A stretch of 64,000 nt of DNA from NCBI GenBank assembly GCA_905233275.1, contig CAJODR010000002.1, forward strand, positions 3,625-67,624, read 5' to 3'. The position numbers and the translations under genes are program-made. Each line of letters opens with the position of its first letter. The stretch's first letter is position 1. The DNA is from an uncultured Bacteroidales bacterium (GTDB taxonomy: Bacteria; Bacteroidota; Bacteroidia; Bacteroidales; UBA932). The notes below the pieces were generated by a model that made no database searches, had not been told where the DNA came from, and saw nothing but the letters and a program-made list of their open reading frames with translations. This document shows positions 44,856 to 54,696 of the stretch, piece after piece.

Positions 44856-46666
44856 TCGTCGTCTTCCGATTTGGATTCGACTACCTGGAGCTGGGTGCCG
44901 CTGAGTTCAGCGACGCCCTGTTTCCATATATCGGTGTAGCCGGGCTGTGTGAGGCCGTCCGGGATGCCGGGGCTGTGCTCGGTGTGACGGAATGAGCCGT
45001 CCGGATTCTGAGCCTTGACATTGCCGTCGATGTACTTCACGAGGAGCAACTGCTCAAGCGAAACCCACTGGTTGAAGATGTCCTGGGCGGTGTTGACCGT
45101 ATATTTGGTGAGATACTTGCGCACCTTGGCGTAAGGATCCTTGGAGAACATCACGGAAGAGCGCCTCTCCGCCTTTTTCATCTTCTTCTGGATCTTGATG
45201 ACCTCTTCGTTGTACATCATGAGGGCGGTGCTGTCGGCAGTCCTGACGGCTTTGAACATCTGATTCTTCTCGAATTCGTCGATCTTTTCGCGGACCGTCG
45301 GGGCCATGATGTTGTACATCTTGTAGCAGGCGTTGGAGATACGGTTGTTGATCCAGAACGAGGATGTGGGGGAATAGGTCAGCAGGTTGCCGTTGCCCTC
45401 GCGGAAGCACTCGGGAATCTTGTCGGTGTTGGTGTAGATGGGGGTGAGGTACGATGTCGCGGCGTCATCGGTGCCGAACCAGAGGAGGCCGCCGATGAGG
45501 TCGGGATAGTAATTGCGTGCCTGGCCGACCATCCAGTAGCCGGTCTGCTGGGTCGCGATGGCCCTTTCGTTGACATATTCGGTCCCGTCGACGGAGAATG
45601 TCATCGGGCGCCAGCGGTACGGGAGGGCGTTGCCGCCGGCTCCGATATCCTGGGTCATGTCGAGCGGAGTACCTTCGTAATGATCCCTCATCACGTCAGC
45701 TATATCCTTGACCGTCAGCTTCTTGTTGGGACGGATAAACAGCGGGAGGTCGCCCTCGAGGTCATATCCCATCACATAATCAATATATGAATAGGCGTCC
45801 TTGGTGACAAGGCGGTCGGCCTCTTCGTCCATGTAGGTGAACCAGCCGTTGGAGAGGATGTTGTAAGCGCTCCAGACGCGGGCGTCGCAGCCGCGGACCG
45901 TGCCGAAATCAATCGGGCAGTACGCTTTCTTGAAGCTGAAATCCTCGTCCTCGCCGGAAAAATAGCCCTTGCGACGGGCGAATGTGATCACGTCCTTGGA
46001 ATAAAGGCAGTTGTCAGGGTCATTGAGCGGGAAATGGCCGATGCGGGCCTGGTTGGCGTGGGCGCAGATGTATCCGTCGGGCACCTTCATGGCCACCCAG
46101 ACGGCGCCTTTCTGCGTATTGACGCCGTTTTTCAGGTTCATTCCCTTGCCGATCATCTCGAGGATCCATACCTCGTCCTTGTCGGCGATGGAGAAGGATT
46201 CGCCTTCGGAGGCGTAACCGTATTCGGCGACGAGGTTGGTCATGATTTCAATGGCCTGGCGGGCAGTTTCGGCCCTCTCGAGAGCGACGAATATCAGCGA
46301 GCCGTAGTCGATGCCTCCTTTGCGGTCCTCAAGCTCCGGACGGCCGCCCCAGGTGGTCTCGGTGATGATGACCTGGTGCTCGTTCATGTTGCCGACGCGC
46401 TTGAAGGTGTGGGATGCCTCTTCGATCTCACCGATGTAACGGTTTGAGTCCCAGTCGTATATCTTCCGCATCGTGCCGAACGGATGGTCGGCAGCCTCGC
46501 GGAAATACAATTCGCCGTAAAGCCAGTGGGAATCGGCAGCGTATGATACCATGACGGAGCCGTCGACGCTCGCGCCCTTGGAGACGAGAACGTTGGTACA
46601 GGCATCGGAAAGGTCCGGTGCGAGGGTCCCGAGAAGCACCGCGGCGAAAAGTGAAAGTCGTTTCAT
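44852..46666 (-). CDS. C69-family dipeptidase
   Basis: 604 residues from ATG 46666 (three more from ATG 46675). The signal peptide is cut before Cys23 (SDACTNVLVSKGASVDGSV), the Ntn nucleophile. Core motifs: TETTWGGRPEL, GYASEGESFSIADKDEVWILEMIGKG, MRDHYEGTPLDMT, VNERAIATQQTGYWMVGQ. It is intact, unlike its paralogue at 1823, and about 65 residues longer, with a typical tail (DGLTQPGYTDIWKQGVAEL). It removes dipeptides and is probably periplasmic. The promoter TAAATTTG (46718 to 46711) is divergent from the 46732 gene. Confidence 0.92.
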   Translation of the reverse strand: MKRLSLFAAVLLGTLAPDLSDACTNVLVSKGASVDGSVMVSYAADSHWLYGELYFREAADHPFGTMRKIYDWDSNRYIGEIEEASHTFKRVGNMNEHQVIITETTWGGRPELEDRKGGIDYGSLIFVALERAETARQAIEIMTNLVAEYGYASEGESFSIADKDEVWILEMIGKGMNLKNGVNTQKGAVWVAMKVPDGYICAHANQARIGHFPLNDPDNCLYSKDVITFARRKGYFSGEDEDFSFKKAYCPIDFGTVRGCDARVWSAYNILSNGWFTYMDEEADRLVTKDAYSYIDYVMGYDLEGDLPLFIRPNKKLTVKDIADVMRDHYEGTPLDMTQDIGAGGNALPYRWRPMTFSVDGTEYVNERAIATQQTGYWMVGQARNYYPDLIGGLLWFGTDDAATSYLTPIYTNTDKIPECFREGNGNLLTYSPTSSFWINNRISNACYKMYNIMAPTVREKIDEFEKNQMFKAVRTADSTALMMYNEEVIKIQKKMKKAERRSSVMFSKDPYAKVRKYLTKYTVNTAQDIFNQWVSLEQLLLVKYIDGNVKAQNPDGSFRHTEHSPGIPDGLTQPGYTDIWKQGVAELSGTQLQVVESKSEDDD

Positions 46667-46718
46667 TTTGCTCATTCGTTAATTTATTGCTACTTTTGCA
46701 GTCGAACTTACAAATTTA
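46667..46718. promoter_or_regulatory. Overlapping divergent promoters, C69 peptidase and 46732 gene
   Basis: Plus: TTTG (46667-46670), N20, TACTTTTG (46691-46698). Minus: TAAATTTG (46718 to 46711) for the C69 gene. The plus -33 box overlaps the C69 start codon. Confidence 0.7.
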
Positions 46719-46731
46719 GGAAATTTTTACG

Positions 46732-47136
46732 ATGAAACACCTGTTTGTCACCATATTTCTCCTTCTTGCCGGTTTTACCGCCCTCTCCGCCCAGGAGCCG
46801 CTGACTCCCGAGCAGAAAGAGAAGCAGACCCGCGAATGGATTGAAAAGCAGACAGAAAAGCTCTCCGCCGTCCTCGATCTCGAGTACTGGCAGGAATTCT
46901 ACGTAGATTCCATCCTCACCGCCAACATCGGCGGCCTGCAGGCCGAGGTGGAAGAGCTCCAGGCCGCAAAGGTCAGCAATCCCGATATCTACCAGGAAAT
47001 CTCCGACCGCTGGAACGAGGCCACATACAATGCCTATCAGAAGGTATTCAACGAAGACCAGTGGAAAAAATGGCTCAAGAACGGAGGCGCCAAGGAAAAG
47101 AAAGCCCGCGACAAACGTGCCGCAAAGAAGAATTAG
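46732..47136 (+). CDS. Small periplasmic helical protein of unknown function
   Basis: 134 residues with a signal peptide (1-20, TALSAQE). The mature part is helical and highly charged, with coiled-coil character (GGLQAEVEELQAAKVSNPDIY), and ends in a Lys-rich tail. It recalls small Spy/DUF4890-like periplasmic proteins, but no motif decides this. It lies two bases before pheS and is probably co-transcribed with it. Confidence 0.65.
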   Translation: MKHLFVTIFLLLAGFTALSAQEPLTPEQKEKQTREWIEKQTEKLSAVLDLEYWQEFYVDSILTANIGGLQAEVEELQAAKVSNPDIYQEISDRWNEATYNAYQKVFNEDQWKKWLKNGGAKEKKARDKRAAKKN

Positions 47137-47138
47137 GA

Positions 47139-48173
47139 ATGAAAGAAGCAATTGAAAAAATTCTCGCCGAGCTCGGCGAACTGAAAGCATCCACCCTCAA
47201 GGAGGTTGAGGAGGCCCGTATCCGCTTCCTCGGTAAGAAAGGCGAAATCACCGCCCTGTTCGAAGAGTTCCGCTCCTGTCCCCCGGAAATGAAGAGGGAG
47301 TTCGGAGCCCGCCTCAACGAGCTCAAGAAGGCCGCCACCGAAAAGATCGAGACCCTCAAAGCCTCAGCCGGCGAATCTCCCGCCGCCGCAGGTCCCGCCG
47401 AGGACCTCACGATGCCCGGTGACGACGCACCTCTCGGTTCCCGCCACCCCGTTTCCATCGTGCGGCAGCAGATTGTGGATATTTTCCGCAAATACGGCTA
47501 CGGCGTCGCCGAGGGCCCGGAAATCGAGGACGACTGGCACGTGTTCGAAGCGCTCAACTTCCCTCCGAACCACCCTGCACGCGAGATGCAGGACACATTC
47601 TTCGTCTCCAACGGGCATCTCAATCCGCTCCTCCTCCGCACCCACACCTCCTCGGTCCAGGTGCGTACCATGGAGACACAGGATCTCCCGATCAGGGTGA
47701 TCTGCCCCGGACGCGTTTTCCGCAACGAGGCCATCTCGGCCCGCGCCCACTGCATATTCCACCAGGTGGAAGGTCTCTATATCGACAAGGGAGTCACATT
47801 CGCCGACCTCAAACAGGCGATCCTTCTTTTCGCCCGTGAAATGTTCGGTCCGGAGACCGAAATCCGTATGCGCCCGTCCTACTTCCCCTTCACCGAGCCG
47901 TCTTCCGAGGTTGACGTCAGCTGCAACATCTGCCACGGCAAGGGCTGCAACATCTGCAAGGGTACCGGCTGGCTCGAGATCATGGGCTGCGGCATGGTGG
48001 ATCCCAACGTCCTCCGTGCAAGCGGCATCGACCCGGATGTCTACAGCGGATTCGCCTTCGGCATGGGCGTGGAGCGTATCGCGATGCTGAAATGGCAGGT
48101 CAACGACCTCCGCCACTACTTCGAGAACGACCTCCGTTTCCTCGGAGAATTCGCCACCGCGACCGAGGTCTAA
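47139..48173 (+). CDS. pheS: Phenylalanyl-tRNA synthetase alpha subunit
   Basis: 344 residues from ATG 47139; the frame is open 26 codons further upstream, but that part overlaps the preceding gene. An N-terminal coiled-coil arm (1-95) precedes the class II catalytic core. Motif 2 is around FRNEAISARAHCIFHQVEGLY and motif 3 around GFAFGMGVERIAML. A Cys4 zinc-ribbon-like insert, CNICHGKGCNICKG, as in other Bacteroidetes PheS, sits in the core. It charges tRNA-Phe together with PheT, which is not in this window. Confidence 0.96.
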   Translation: MKEAIEKILAELGELKASTLKEVEEARIRFLGKKGEITALFEEFRSCPPEMKREFGARLNELKKAATEKIETLKASAGESPAAAGPAEDLTMPGDDAPLGSRHPVSIVRQQIVDIFRKYGYGVAEGPEIEDDWHVFEALNFPPNHPAREMQDTFFVSNGHLNPLLLRTHTSSVQVRTMETQDLPIRVICPGRVFRNEAISARAHCIFHQVEGLYIDKGVTFADLKQAILLFAREMFGPETEIRMRPSYFPFTEPSSEVDVSCNICHGKGCNICKGTGWLEIMGCGMVDPNVLRASGIDPDVYSGFAFGMGVERIAMLKWQVNDLRHYFENDLRFLGEFATATEV

Positions 48174-48192
48174 TTAATTCTGTACAAGGAGA

Positions 48193-48687
48193 TTACTTTC
48201 CTCCGCCGACAAAGCGGATTTCGTAGGCGTCCCTTTCCTTGATCAGGACGGAGAGCTGGTCGCTGAGGACCGGAATGAGCTCCTCCAGAAGGGCGACTTC
48301 ACCCAATAAAGTCGAACGTTCCGGCTCAATGGCATTTTCCGCGCGGGCCTTCTTGTCGTCGACGAGCCTCTTGAGGCGGTTGATCCTTTCGACCATAGCA
48401 ACGACTCGGTCGGTCTTGTCGGCGTACTGGCGCCACTCCTCACTGCTGACTCCCAGACGGGCTGCTGCCTCCTCAGTGTCGTCGGAAAGGTGGAAAATGT
48501 CGTCGGCAAGCGGCGGAAGCGATGCGGCGAGAGAGTCCTGCGCCGGATGGCTCTCCTGGAGGATGGAGACCTCGTTGAGCAGTCGAGCCATGATCGTCGT
48601 ATCCTTCGTCTCCTGGGCTGAAACAGGCAGCTGTGCGGCGAGCAGAATGGCCGCGGCGAAGGCGAAAATATGACGCATAAAACGCAT
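48193..48687 (-). CDS. Secreted coiled-coil protein of unknown function
   Basis: 164 residues with a signal peptide (about 1-24, LPVSAQE). The rest is almost wholly alpha-helical with heptad-like leucine spacing (VVAMVERINRLKRLVDDKKARAE-type). No catalytic motif is seen. ATG 48678 (MRHIF) is an equally good start. Convergent with pheS. Confidence 0.65.
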   Translation of the reverse strand: MRFMRHIFAFAAAILLAAQLPVSAQETKDTTIMARLLNEVSILQESHPAQDSLAASLPPLADDIFHLSDDTEEAAARLGVSSEEWRQYADKTDRVVAMVERINRLKRLVDDKKARAENAIEPERSTLLGEVALLEELIPVLSDQLSVLIKERDAYEIRFVGGGK

Positions 48688-48738
48688 GGGTGGAACAAAT
48701 TATCATGCAAAAATAATACTTTCTTCGGAAAAAAGTTG

Positions 48739-48746
48739 TAAATTTG
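48739..48746 (+). promoter_or_regulatory. Probable -7 box for secDF
   Basis: TAAATTTG, giving a leader of about 75 bases that is AT-rich and has no ribosome site. Confidence 0.45.
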
Positions 48747-48827
48747 TAGCCTATTTTGCCTACCTATCCCCTGACGGGAAGGCTAAATACTTGATAATTA
48801 ATAAATTAAATATAAATTAACATTATC

Positions 48828-49880
48828 ATGCAAAGTAAAGGTATCATCCGAATCCTTGCAATTCTCGTAGCGATCGCCTGTCTCTGGCAGCTTTCCTTCA
48901 CAGTGGTTTCCCGCCACTATGAAAACAAGGCTGAAAAATATGCCCAGACCAAGGCTGAAGCCGCCGCCAAACTCCTCGGCACAGAGGACCAGTTCACCCT
49001 GGATACCCTCAAAGCCGACTTCCAGAAGAAGTATCTGGACAGCCTGAGCAGCGGTGACAAGCACATCTACTTCAGCTACAACTACAAGGAAATCAAGGAA
49101 AAAGAAATCAACCTCGGCCTCGACCTCAAGGGCGGTATGGAAATCCTCCTCCAGCTCCAGTTCGACGAGATGGTCCGCAACCTCTCTCACGGTGAGAAGG
49201 ACCCCGCCTTCCTCGAAGCCATGGCAAAGGCCAGCGAACGTACCGGCAAGACCGGCAACACCGACTTCTTCGACGCGTTCAAGGAAGAATATGCCAAGGT
49301 TCCCCACACCAAGTCCCTCTATGACATCTTCGCCACCACGGAGAATACAGAAGGCAAGGACGGCATCCAGAACCGCACCGACGACGCAGTCATCGCATGG
49401 CTCCGCGCCCAGGGTGAAAGCGCCCTCGACAACGCATTCGGCGTCATCGAGAAACGTATCGACCGCTTCGGCGTCACCCAGCCCAGCATCACCAAGGTAG
49501 GCAACAACGGCCGTATCAGCATCTCCCTCCCGGGTATCAAGGACGAAGACCGCGTGAAGAAGCTCCTCCGCGGTACCGCTTCCCTCGAATTCTGGCCTAC
49601 ATATTCATATTATGCAGTCCAGGACGAGCCCGGCAACGAAGAAGGCATCGGCATGGCTCTCCGCAGGGCCGACCAGGCTCTCGCAGAAGAGGAAGGCACA
49701 GCCCATCCTCTCCTCTCCCTCCTCGTCAGGGATGAGAACGCCATGGTCCAGAAGTACATCTCCGCACAGAACCCCGAAGACCGTCTCTACATCGCTCCTT
49801 CCTGTATCGGTTACGCAAGCGCCACCGATACCTCCAAGGTCCGCCAGGTTCATCGAGAGGACTATCGACCAGTTCCCTGA
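48828..49880 (+). CDS. secDF: SecDF translocase, N-terminal part (broken by a frameshift)
   Basis: The first 350 codons of a fused SecD-SecF. It has a first membrane helix (RILAILVAIACLWQLSF), the conserved GLDLKGGMEILLQL, and the periplasmic P1 domain (VIEKRIDRFGVTQPSI, ISLPGIKDEDRVKKLLRGTASLEFW). From about 49845 the frame goes wrong and stops after VHREDYRPVP. Removing one C from the CC at 49845-49846 would restore KVRRFIERTIDQFPDG and join it to the second part. SecDF helps export by using the proton gradient and is important for growth, so a base error in the assembly is quite possible. Confidence 0.85.
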   Translation: MQSKGIIRILAILVAIACLWQLSFTVVSRHYENKAEKYAQTKAEAAAKLLGTEDQFTLDTLKADFQKKYLDSLSSGDKHIYFSYNYKEIKEKEINLGLDLKGGMEILLQLQFDEMVRNLSHGEKDPAFLEAMAKASERTGKTGNTDFFDAFKEEYAKVPHTKSLYDIFATTENTEGKDGIQNRTDDAVIAWLRAQGESALDNAFGVIEKRIDRFGVTQPSITKVGNNGRISISLPGIKDEDRVKKLLRGTASLEFWPTYSYYAVQDEPGNEEGIGMALRRADQALAEEEGTAHPLLSLLVRDENAMVQKYISAQNPEDRLYIAPSCIGYASATDTSKVRQVHREDYRPVP

Positions 49881-51849
49881 CGGCTTCGCTCCCATGTGGG
49901 AGGTCAAGCCCGAACCGGCCATCAAGGACGGCGAATACTTCGGTCTCGTAGCCATCAACCAGAGCTCCGCCATCAACGGCCAGGCCCCCATCGACGGTGA
50001 CCACGTTGACAATGCCCGCGCCGAGGTCGGTAGCTCAGGCCGCCTCAACGGCCAGCCGTACGTCACCATGCAGATGACTTCCGACGGCGCCCGCAAGTGG
50101 GCAAAGCTCACCAAGGACAACATCAAAAAGCAGGTCGCAATCGTCCTCGACGGTCTCGTGTACAGCTACCCGACCGTACAGGATGAGATTACCGGCGGCA
50201 ACTCACAGATCACCGGCAACTTCACCATGGAAGAGGCTGAAGACCTTGTTACCGTCCTCAAGTCCGGTAAACTCCAGGCTCCCGCAGAGATCATCCAGAC
50301 CACCGTGGTCGGTCCTTCACTCGGTGCCGAGTCCATCCGCAACGGTATCATCTCCTTCCTCATCGCCTTCTGCCTGGTGCTGATCTACATGATCTTCTTC
50401 TACCAGGGTGCAGGTCTCGTTGCCGACATCGCACTGCTCTGCAACGTCCTCTTCCTCCTCGGAACACTCGCCTCCTTCGGCGCATCCCTCACCCTTCCCG
50501 GTATCGCAGGTCTCGTCCTGACGCTGGGTATGGCGGTGGACGCCAACGTTATTATATATGAACGTATCAAGGAGGAGCTCGCGGCAGGCAAGGGATTGTC
50601 CAAAGCAGTGGCCGACGGTTATTCCAACGCGTACTCCGCCATTCTCGACGGCCAGATCACTACCTTCATTACCGGTGTGATCCTCTACGCGTTCGGTTCC
50701 GGTCCGGTCCGCGGTTTCGCCACCACCCTCATGATCGGTATCATCACTTCCGTGCTGACTTCCATCTTCATCACGAGGATCATCATCGACGACCGCGTCT
50801 CCAAGGGCAAGAAGATCTCCTTCGACAACCGCCTCACCCGCAACTTCCTGAAGAACACCCATATCGACTTCCTCTCCAAGAAGAAATGGACCTACATCTT
50901 CTCCGGTATCCTCATCGTCATCGCACTCGTTTCGATGTTCGGCAAGGGCTTTACCTATGGTGTAGACTTCAAGGGCGGCCGCACTTACGTAGTCCGCTTC
51001 GAGAACCCCGTCTCCGCAGAGAAGGTCAGGGAGGCCGTCAGGAACGAATTCGACGGCAACAACGTTGACGTCACCCAGTTCGGTGGTACCAGCCAGGTCA
51101 AGATCGCCCTCCAGTACAAGGAGAACGAATCCTCCGAGGAAATCGACCTCGAAATCTCCGACAAGCTCTTCAGCGCCCTCAAGGGCTTCTACAAGGAAGG
51201 CTTTACCGAGGACAACTTCCGCAATACAACCAGCGAAAGCACCAACGCCTCCATCGGTATCATTTCTTCCGAGCAGGTCGGTCCTTCCATCGCGGCTGAG
51301 ACACTCCGCAGGGCTATCATAGCCGTGCTCCTGTCACTGCTCGCGATCTTCGCCTACATCGCAATCCGGTTCAAGGGTGCGGCCTGGGGTCTCGGCGGCG
51401 TCGTGTCGCTGGCCCATACGGCTCTCATCGTCATCGGATTCTTCTCGCTGTTCACCGGCATCCTGCCCTTCAACCTGGACGTTGACCAGACATTTATTGC
51501 AGCTATCCTGACCATCATCGGTTACGCCATCAACGATAACGTGGTTATCTTCGACCGTATCCGTGAGTTCAAGTCCCTGCATCCCAAGACTCCGTTCAAG
51601 GACAATGTCAACACAGCTCTCAACGCCACCCTCACCCGTACGATCAACACTTCGGTGTCGACCTTCATCACGATGTTCGCAATCGCCCTCTTCGGCGGTG
51701 AGACCATCAGGGGTCTGGCTGTGGCTCTCTGCCTCGGTGTCGTCATCGGTACCTACGCTTCGATCTTCATCGGAACGCCCGTGATGTACGACTTCACCAT
51801 GTGGAGGGAGAACCGCAGGGCTGCAAAGAAAAACGCTTCCAAGAAGTAG
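49847..51849 (+). CDS. secDF: SecDF translocase, C-terminal part
   Basis: Continues the preceding gene in the +1-shifted frame from about 49847 (RFIERTIDQFPDG). It contains the rest of SecD (VVGPSLGAESIRNGII, GMAVDANVIIYERIKEELAAGKG) and all of SecF (FGKGFTYGVDFKGGRTYVV, IGYAINDNVVIFDRIREF), with about eleven membrane helices and a Lys-rich end. The start given is the point of frame change, not a start codon. If translated separately, ATG 49612 (out-of-frame SecD before the shift) or ATG 49891 are possible starts. Confidence 0.85.
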
Positions 51850-51897
51850 TAGTAAATATCCCCATTTTTGGGTATTTACACTCTCCTTCAATAGCCG

Positions 51898-51905
51898 TAT
51901 ATTTG
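51898..51905 (+). promoter_or_regulatory. -7 promoter box of the receptor operon
   Basis: TATATTTG ends 4 bases before ATG 51910, so the mRNA would be nearly leaderless. A TTTTG at 51866-51870 is 27 bases upstream, longer than usual. Confidence 0.55.
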
Positions 51906-51909
51906 CGCA

Positions 51910-54696
51910 ATGAAATTTCTGCGCACTTATACGGCTATTTTTTTTGCGCTGTTTTCCGTTGGAATGGAGGCGGCGGTGGTTTCCGGCAAGGTCGTCGACC
52001 GTGCTAGCGGGGATCCGCTTCCTGGAGCCGTGGTGACACTCGATGGGAGCTTCCTCTGGAGCGTGACAGATGGAGAGGGGGCATTCTCCTTCAAGGATAT
52101 AGAAAACGGCTCCTACACCCTCGAAGTATCGCTGCTCGGGTACGAAACCTACAGCAGTTCCATAACCGTCAAGGGCAACGTAAAAGACTTGGTGATAGCT
52201 CTTTCCGAGAGTACTCTCGCCCTTGACAGCGCCACTGTGACGGCCGAAAGGTCAAAGGACTGGATCAACACCACCAGGACCATCAGCCGCACAGCGCTCG
52301 ACCATCTCCAGATGTCGGGCCTTTCCGACATTTCGGCCCTTCTCCCCGGCGGAAAGACGCAGAATCCGGACCTTACCACAACCTCGGCCCTCAACATTCG
52401 CGGTGGAGGCAACAATTCCGGCAATGCAGCATTCTCTACCGCGGTCGAAGTAAACGGCGTCAGGATGGGCGACAATGCCGATTTCGGCGGCCTTTCGGGC
52501 GTCGACACCAGGAGCCTCCAGGTGGAGAATATCGAGTCCGTCGAGGTGATAACGGGCGTTCCTTCAGCTGAATATGGCGACCTCGGCAGCGGCATGGTCA
52601 GGGTGACCACAAAAAAGGGCCGCAGCCCGCTCAGCGTCACACTTTCAGTCAATCCGAGGACATACGATGCGTCATTCGCCAAGGGCGTGGAAACCGGCGC
52701 AGGAGTGCTCAATATCAGCGGACAATGGACCAGGGCGACCAAAAAACTGAGCTCGCCCTACACCTCCTACACCAGGCGTGGTTTCACGGCCGAATACAGC
52801 AACACATTCGCCGGACTGGTCCGGCTGGAGGCGGGTCTGAGCGGCAATATCGGAGGGATGAATTCCAAGGACGACCCGGATACATTCTCGGAGCAATTCA
52901 CCCGGGAAAGGGACAATCTGCTCACTCCGCACGTCAAAGCCGTCGTCCTCCTCAACAGGCCCTGGGTCACCAATATCAGCTTCGAGGGCTCCGTCTACTA
53001 TCATGACCGCCGCACGAAGGAGCATCTGTACAATTCATACGCGTCGCCGCAACCGGCCGTACATGCCGAAGAGGAGGGCTATTTCGCGGCTACGATGCTG
53101 CCGGAGACATTCTACGCCGACCGTATTACCGACTCCCGGGAGCTGGACTTCAGCGCCTCGCTCAAATACGACTGGCTGCACCATTTCGGCCCGGTCAAGA
53201 GCGTTCTCAAGGCCGGTCTCCAGTGGAAGGCCGACGGCAATTCCGGACGAGGCGAATACTATGAGAATGAGGCACTTGCGGCGAATGGCTACAGGCCGCG
53301 CCCCTACAGCGACTACCCCTATATGCACACGTTCTCGGCATACGCAGAGGACAAGCTGACCGTCCCTATCGGAAGCACCACATTCGAGGCAAGCCTCGGC
53401 CTGAGAGGAGAGGCGGTGAGCGTCCGCGGCACGCAGTACGAAGGCCTGAGAGCGCTTTCACCGAGGCTCAACGCAAGGTGGAGCCTCACAAAGAGCCTGT
53501 CGGTCAGGGGCGGCTGGGGCATCACCCGCAAGCTCCCTTCCTTCTACATACTCTACCCGAAGCAGGAATACCGGGACATCCGGACCTTCGCATTCTCCCA
53601 CGGCGACGACGCTACATATATTTATTATACAATACCTTACACTCTGGAATATAACCCCTCCCTGCAGTGGCAGTCCAACAGCAACAGCGAATTCGGCATC
53701 GACTTCGAAAAAGGCGGCTGGAAGGCTTCCATCGCAGGTTTCTACAATCTGACCAGGAATCCATACGAATACGCTAACCTCTATACTCCGATCAGCTGTC
53801 AAATGCTCTCATTGCCGGAAGGGTTCACCATGCCGGCATCTCCAGAAATGAGGATAGACCACCAGACCGGCGACGTTTTCATCCGTGGAAGCAAGGACGA
53901 ATACTTCACCCCCATGACTTCCTCGGCCATTGACCGGACATTCGTCAATTCGAGAACGCAGAAAGGCGGAGCCGACGTCACGAGAACGGGCCTTGAATTC
54001 ATAGTCGAATCTCCCGAAATCAAGCCCCTACACACCCGTCTCCGCCTTGACGCGTCCTATACAAGGACCTCCTACATCAACAAGGACGACACCTATTATT
54101 ATCAGTCAGGCTGGTCCCACACCACTATTCCGAACCTTTCGTACCAGTATGCGGGCATCTATGAGGGCGCCGCATCAGTGATCCAGGGCCGCCGCACCGA
54201 ATGGATGGACGCCAACCTCACCGCGATCGTCCACATTCCCGCGGTCCGGCTCATCGTGACATGCCGCCTGGAAGCATCCCTGCTCAGGAATTCGCAGAAT
54301 CTCTCCGACCGCGCCTTCACGGTCTCATCCGAAAGCGTAGAGCCGACCGGAGGGGATATCTACGACAGTCCTTCATTCTCCGCAGTCTATCCGGTGGCAT
54401 ACCTCGACCTGGATGGCAAGGTGCACCAGTGGACGGCAGAATGTGCCTCTGACAGCGATCTGCAGCGCCTTATTCTCCGTTCCGGCAACATGTATACATT
54501 CGTCAAAGACGGGTATGATCCCTGGGCGTCCGCCAATTTAAGCCTCACCAAGGAAATCGGACGCCACGTATCGCTGTCGTTCTTCGCCAACAATTTCACT
54601 GCCGCCCGTCCCTACCGAAAGAGCTATGCGAACGGTATCAGTTCCATTTTCACCCCGGCTTTTTATTACGGGCTGACCTGCCGGATCAAGCTATGA
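51910..54696 (+). CDS. TonB-dependent outer-membrane receptor
   Basis: 928 residues. A signal peptide (about 1-21) is followed by a carboxypeptidase-regulatory-like domain (24-100; SGKVVDRASGDPLPGAVVTLDG). The plug is at about 120-235 (SALNIRGGGNNSGNAAFSTAVEVNGVRMG, SVEVITGVPSAEYGDLGSGMVRVTTKKG), and a 22-strand-type barrel runs to the C-terminal aromatic residue region. It is not accompanied by SusD. It overlaps the next gene by 4 bases (ATGA) and leads a five-gene operon ending in an S46 peptidase. The cargo is unknown; peptides or a metal complex are possibilities suggested by context only. Confidence 0.92.
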   Translation: MKFLRTYTAIFFALFSVGMEAAVVSGKVVDRASGDPLPGAVVTLDGSFLWSVTDGEGAFSFKDIENGSYTLEVSLLGYETYSSSITVKGNVKDLVIALSESTLALDSATVTAERSKDWINTTRTISRTALDHLQMSGLSDISALLPGGKTQNPDLTTTSALNIRGGGNNSGNAAFSTAVEVNGVRMGDNADFGGLSGVDTRSLQVENIESVEVITGVPSAEYGDLGSGMVRVTTKKGRSPLSVTLSVNPRTYDASFAKGVETGAGVLNISGQWTRATKKLSSPYTSYTRRGFTAEYSNTFAGLVRLEAGLSGNIGGMNSKDDPDTFSEQFTRERDNLLTPHVKAVVLLNRPWVTNISFEGSVYYHDRRTKEHLYNSYASPQPAVHAEEEGYFAATMLPETFYADRITDSRELDFSASLKYDWLHHFGPVKSVLKAGLQWKADGNSGRGEYYENEALAANGYRPRPYSDYPYMHTFSAYAEDKLTVPIGSTTFEASLGLRGEAVSVRGTQYEGLRALSPRLNARWSLTKSLSVRGGWGITRKLPSFYILYPKQEYRDIRTFAFSHGDDATYIYYTIPYTLEYNPSLQWQSNSNSEFGIDFEKGGWKASIAGFYNLTRNPYEYANLYTPISCQMLSLPEGFTMPASPEMRIDHQTGDVFIRGSKDEYFTPMTSSAIDRTFVNSRTQKGGADVTRTGLEFIVESPEIKPLHTRLRLDASYTRTSYINKDDTYYYQSGWSHTTIPNLSYQYAGIYEGAASVIQGRRTEWMDANLTAIVHIPAVRLIVTCRLEASLLRNSQNLSDRAFTVSSESVEPTGGDIYDSPSFSAVYPVAYLDLDGKVHQWTAECASDSDLQRLILRSGNMYTFVKDGYDPWASANLSLTKEIGRHVSLSFFANNFTAARPYRKSYANGISSIFTPAFYYGLTCRIKL

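Noticed and set aside
49838..49880. Programmed ribosomal frameshift in secDF
   Set aside because: The junction GTCCGCCAGG is not a slippery heptamer, no stimulatory structure is evident, and fused SecDF relatives do not use one. An indel is simpler.
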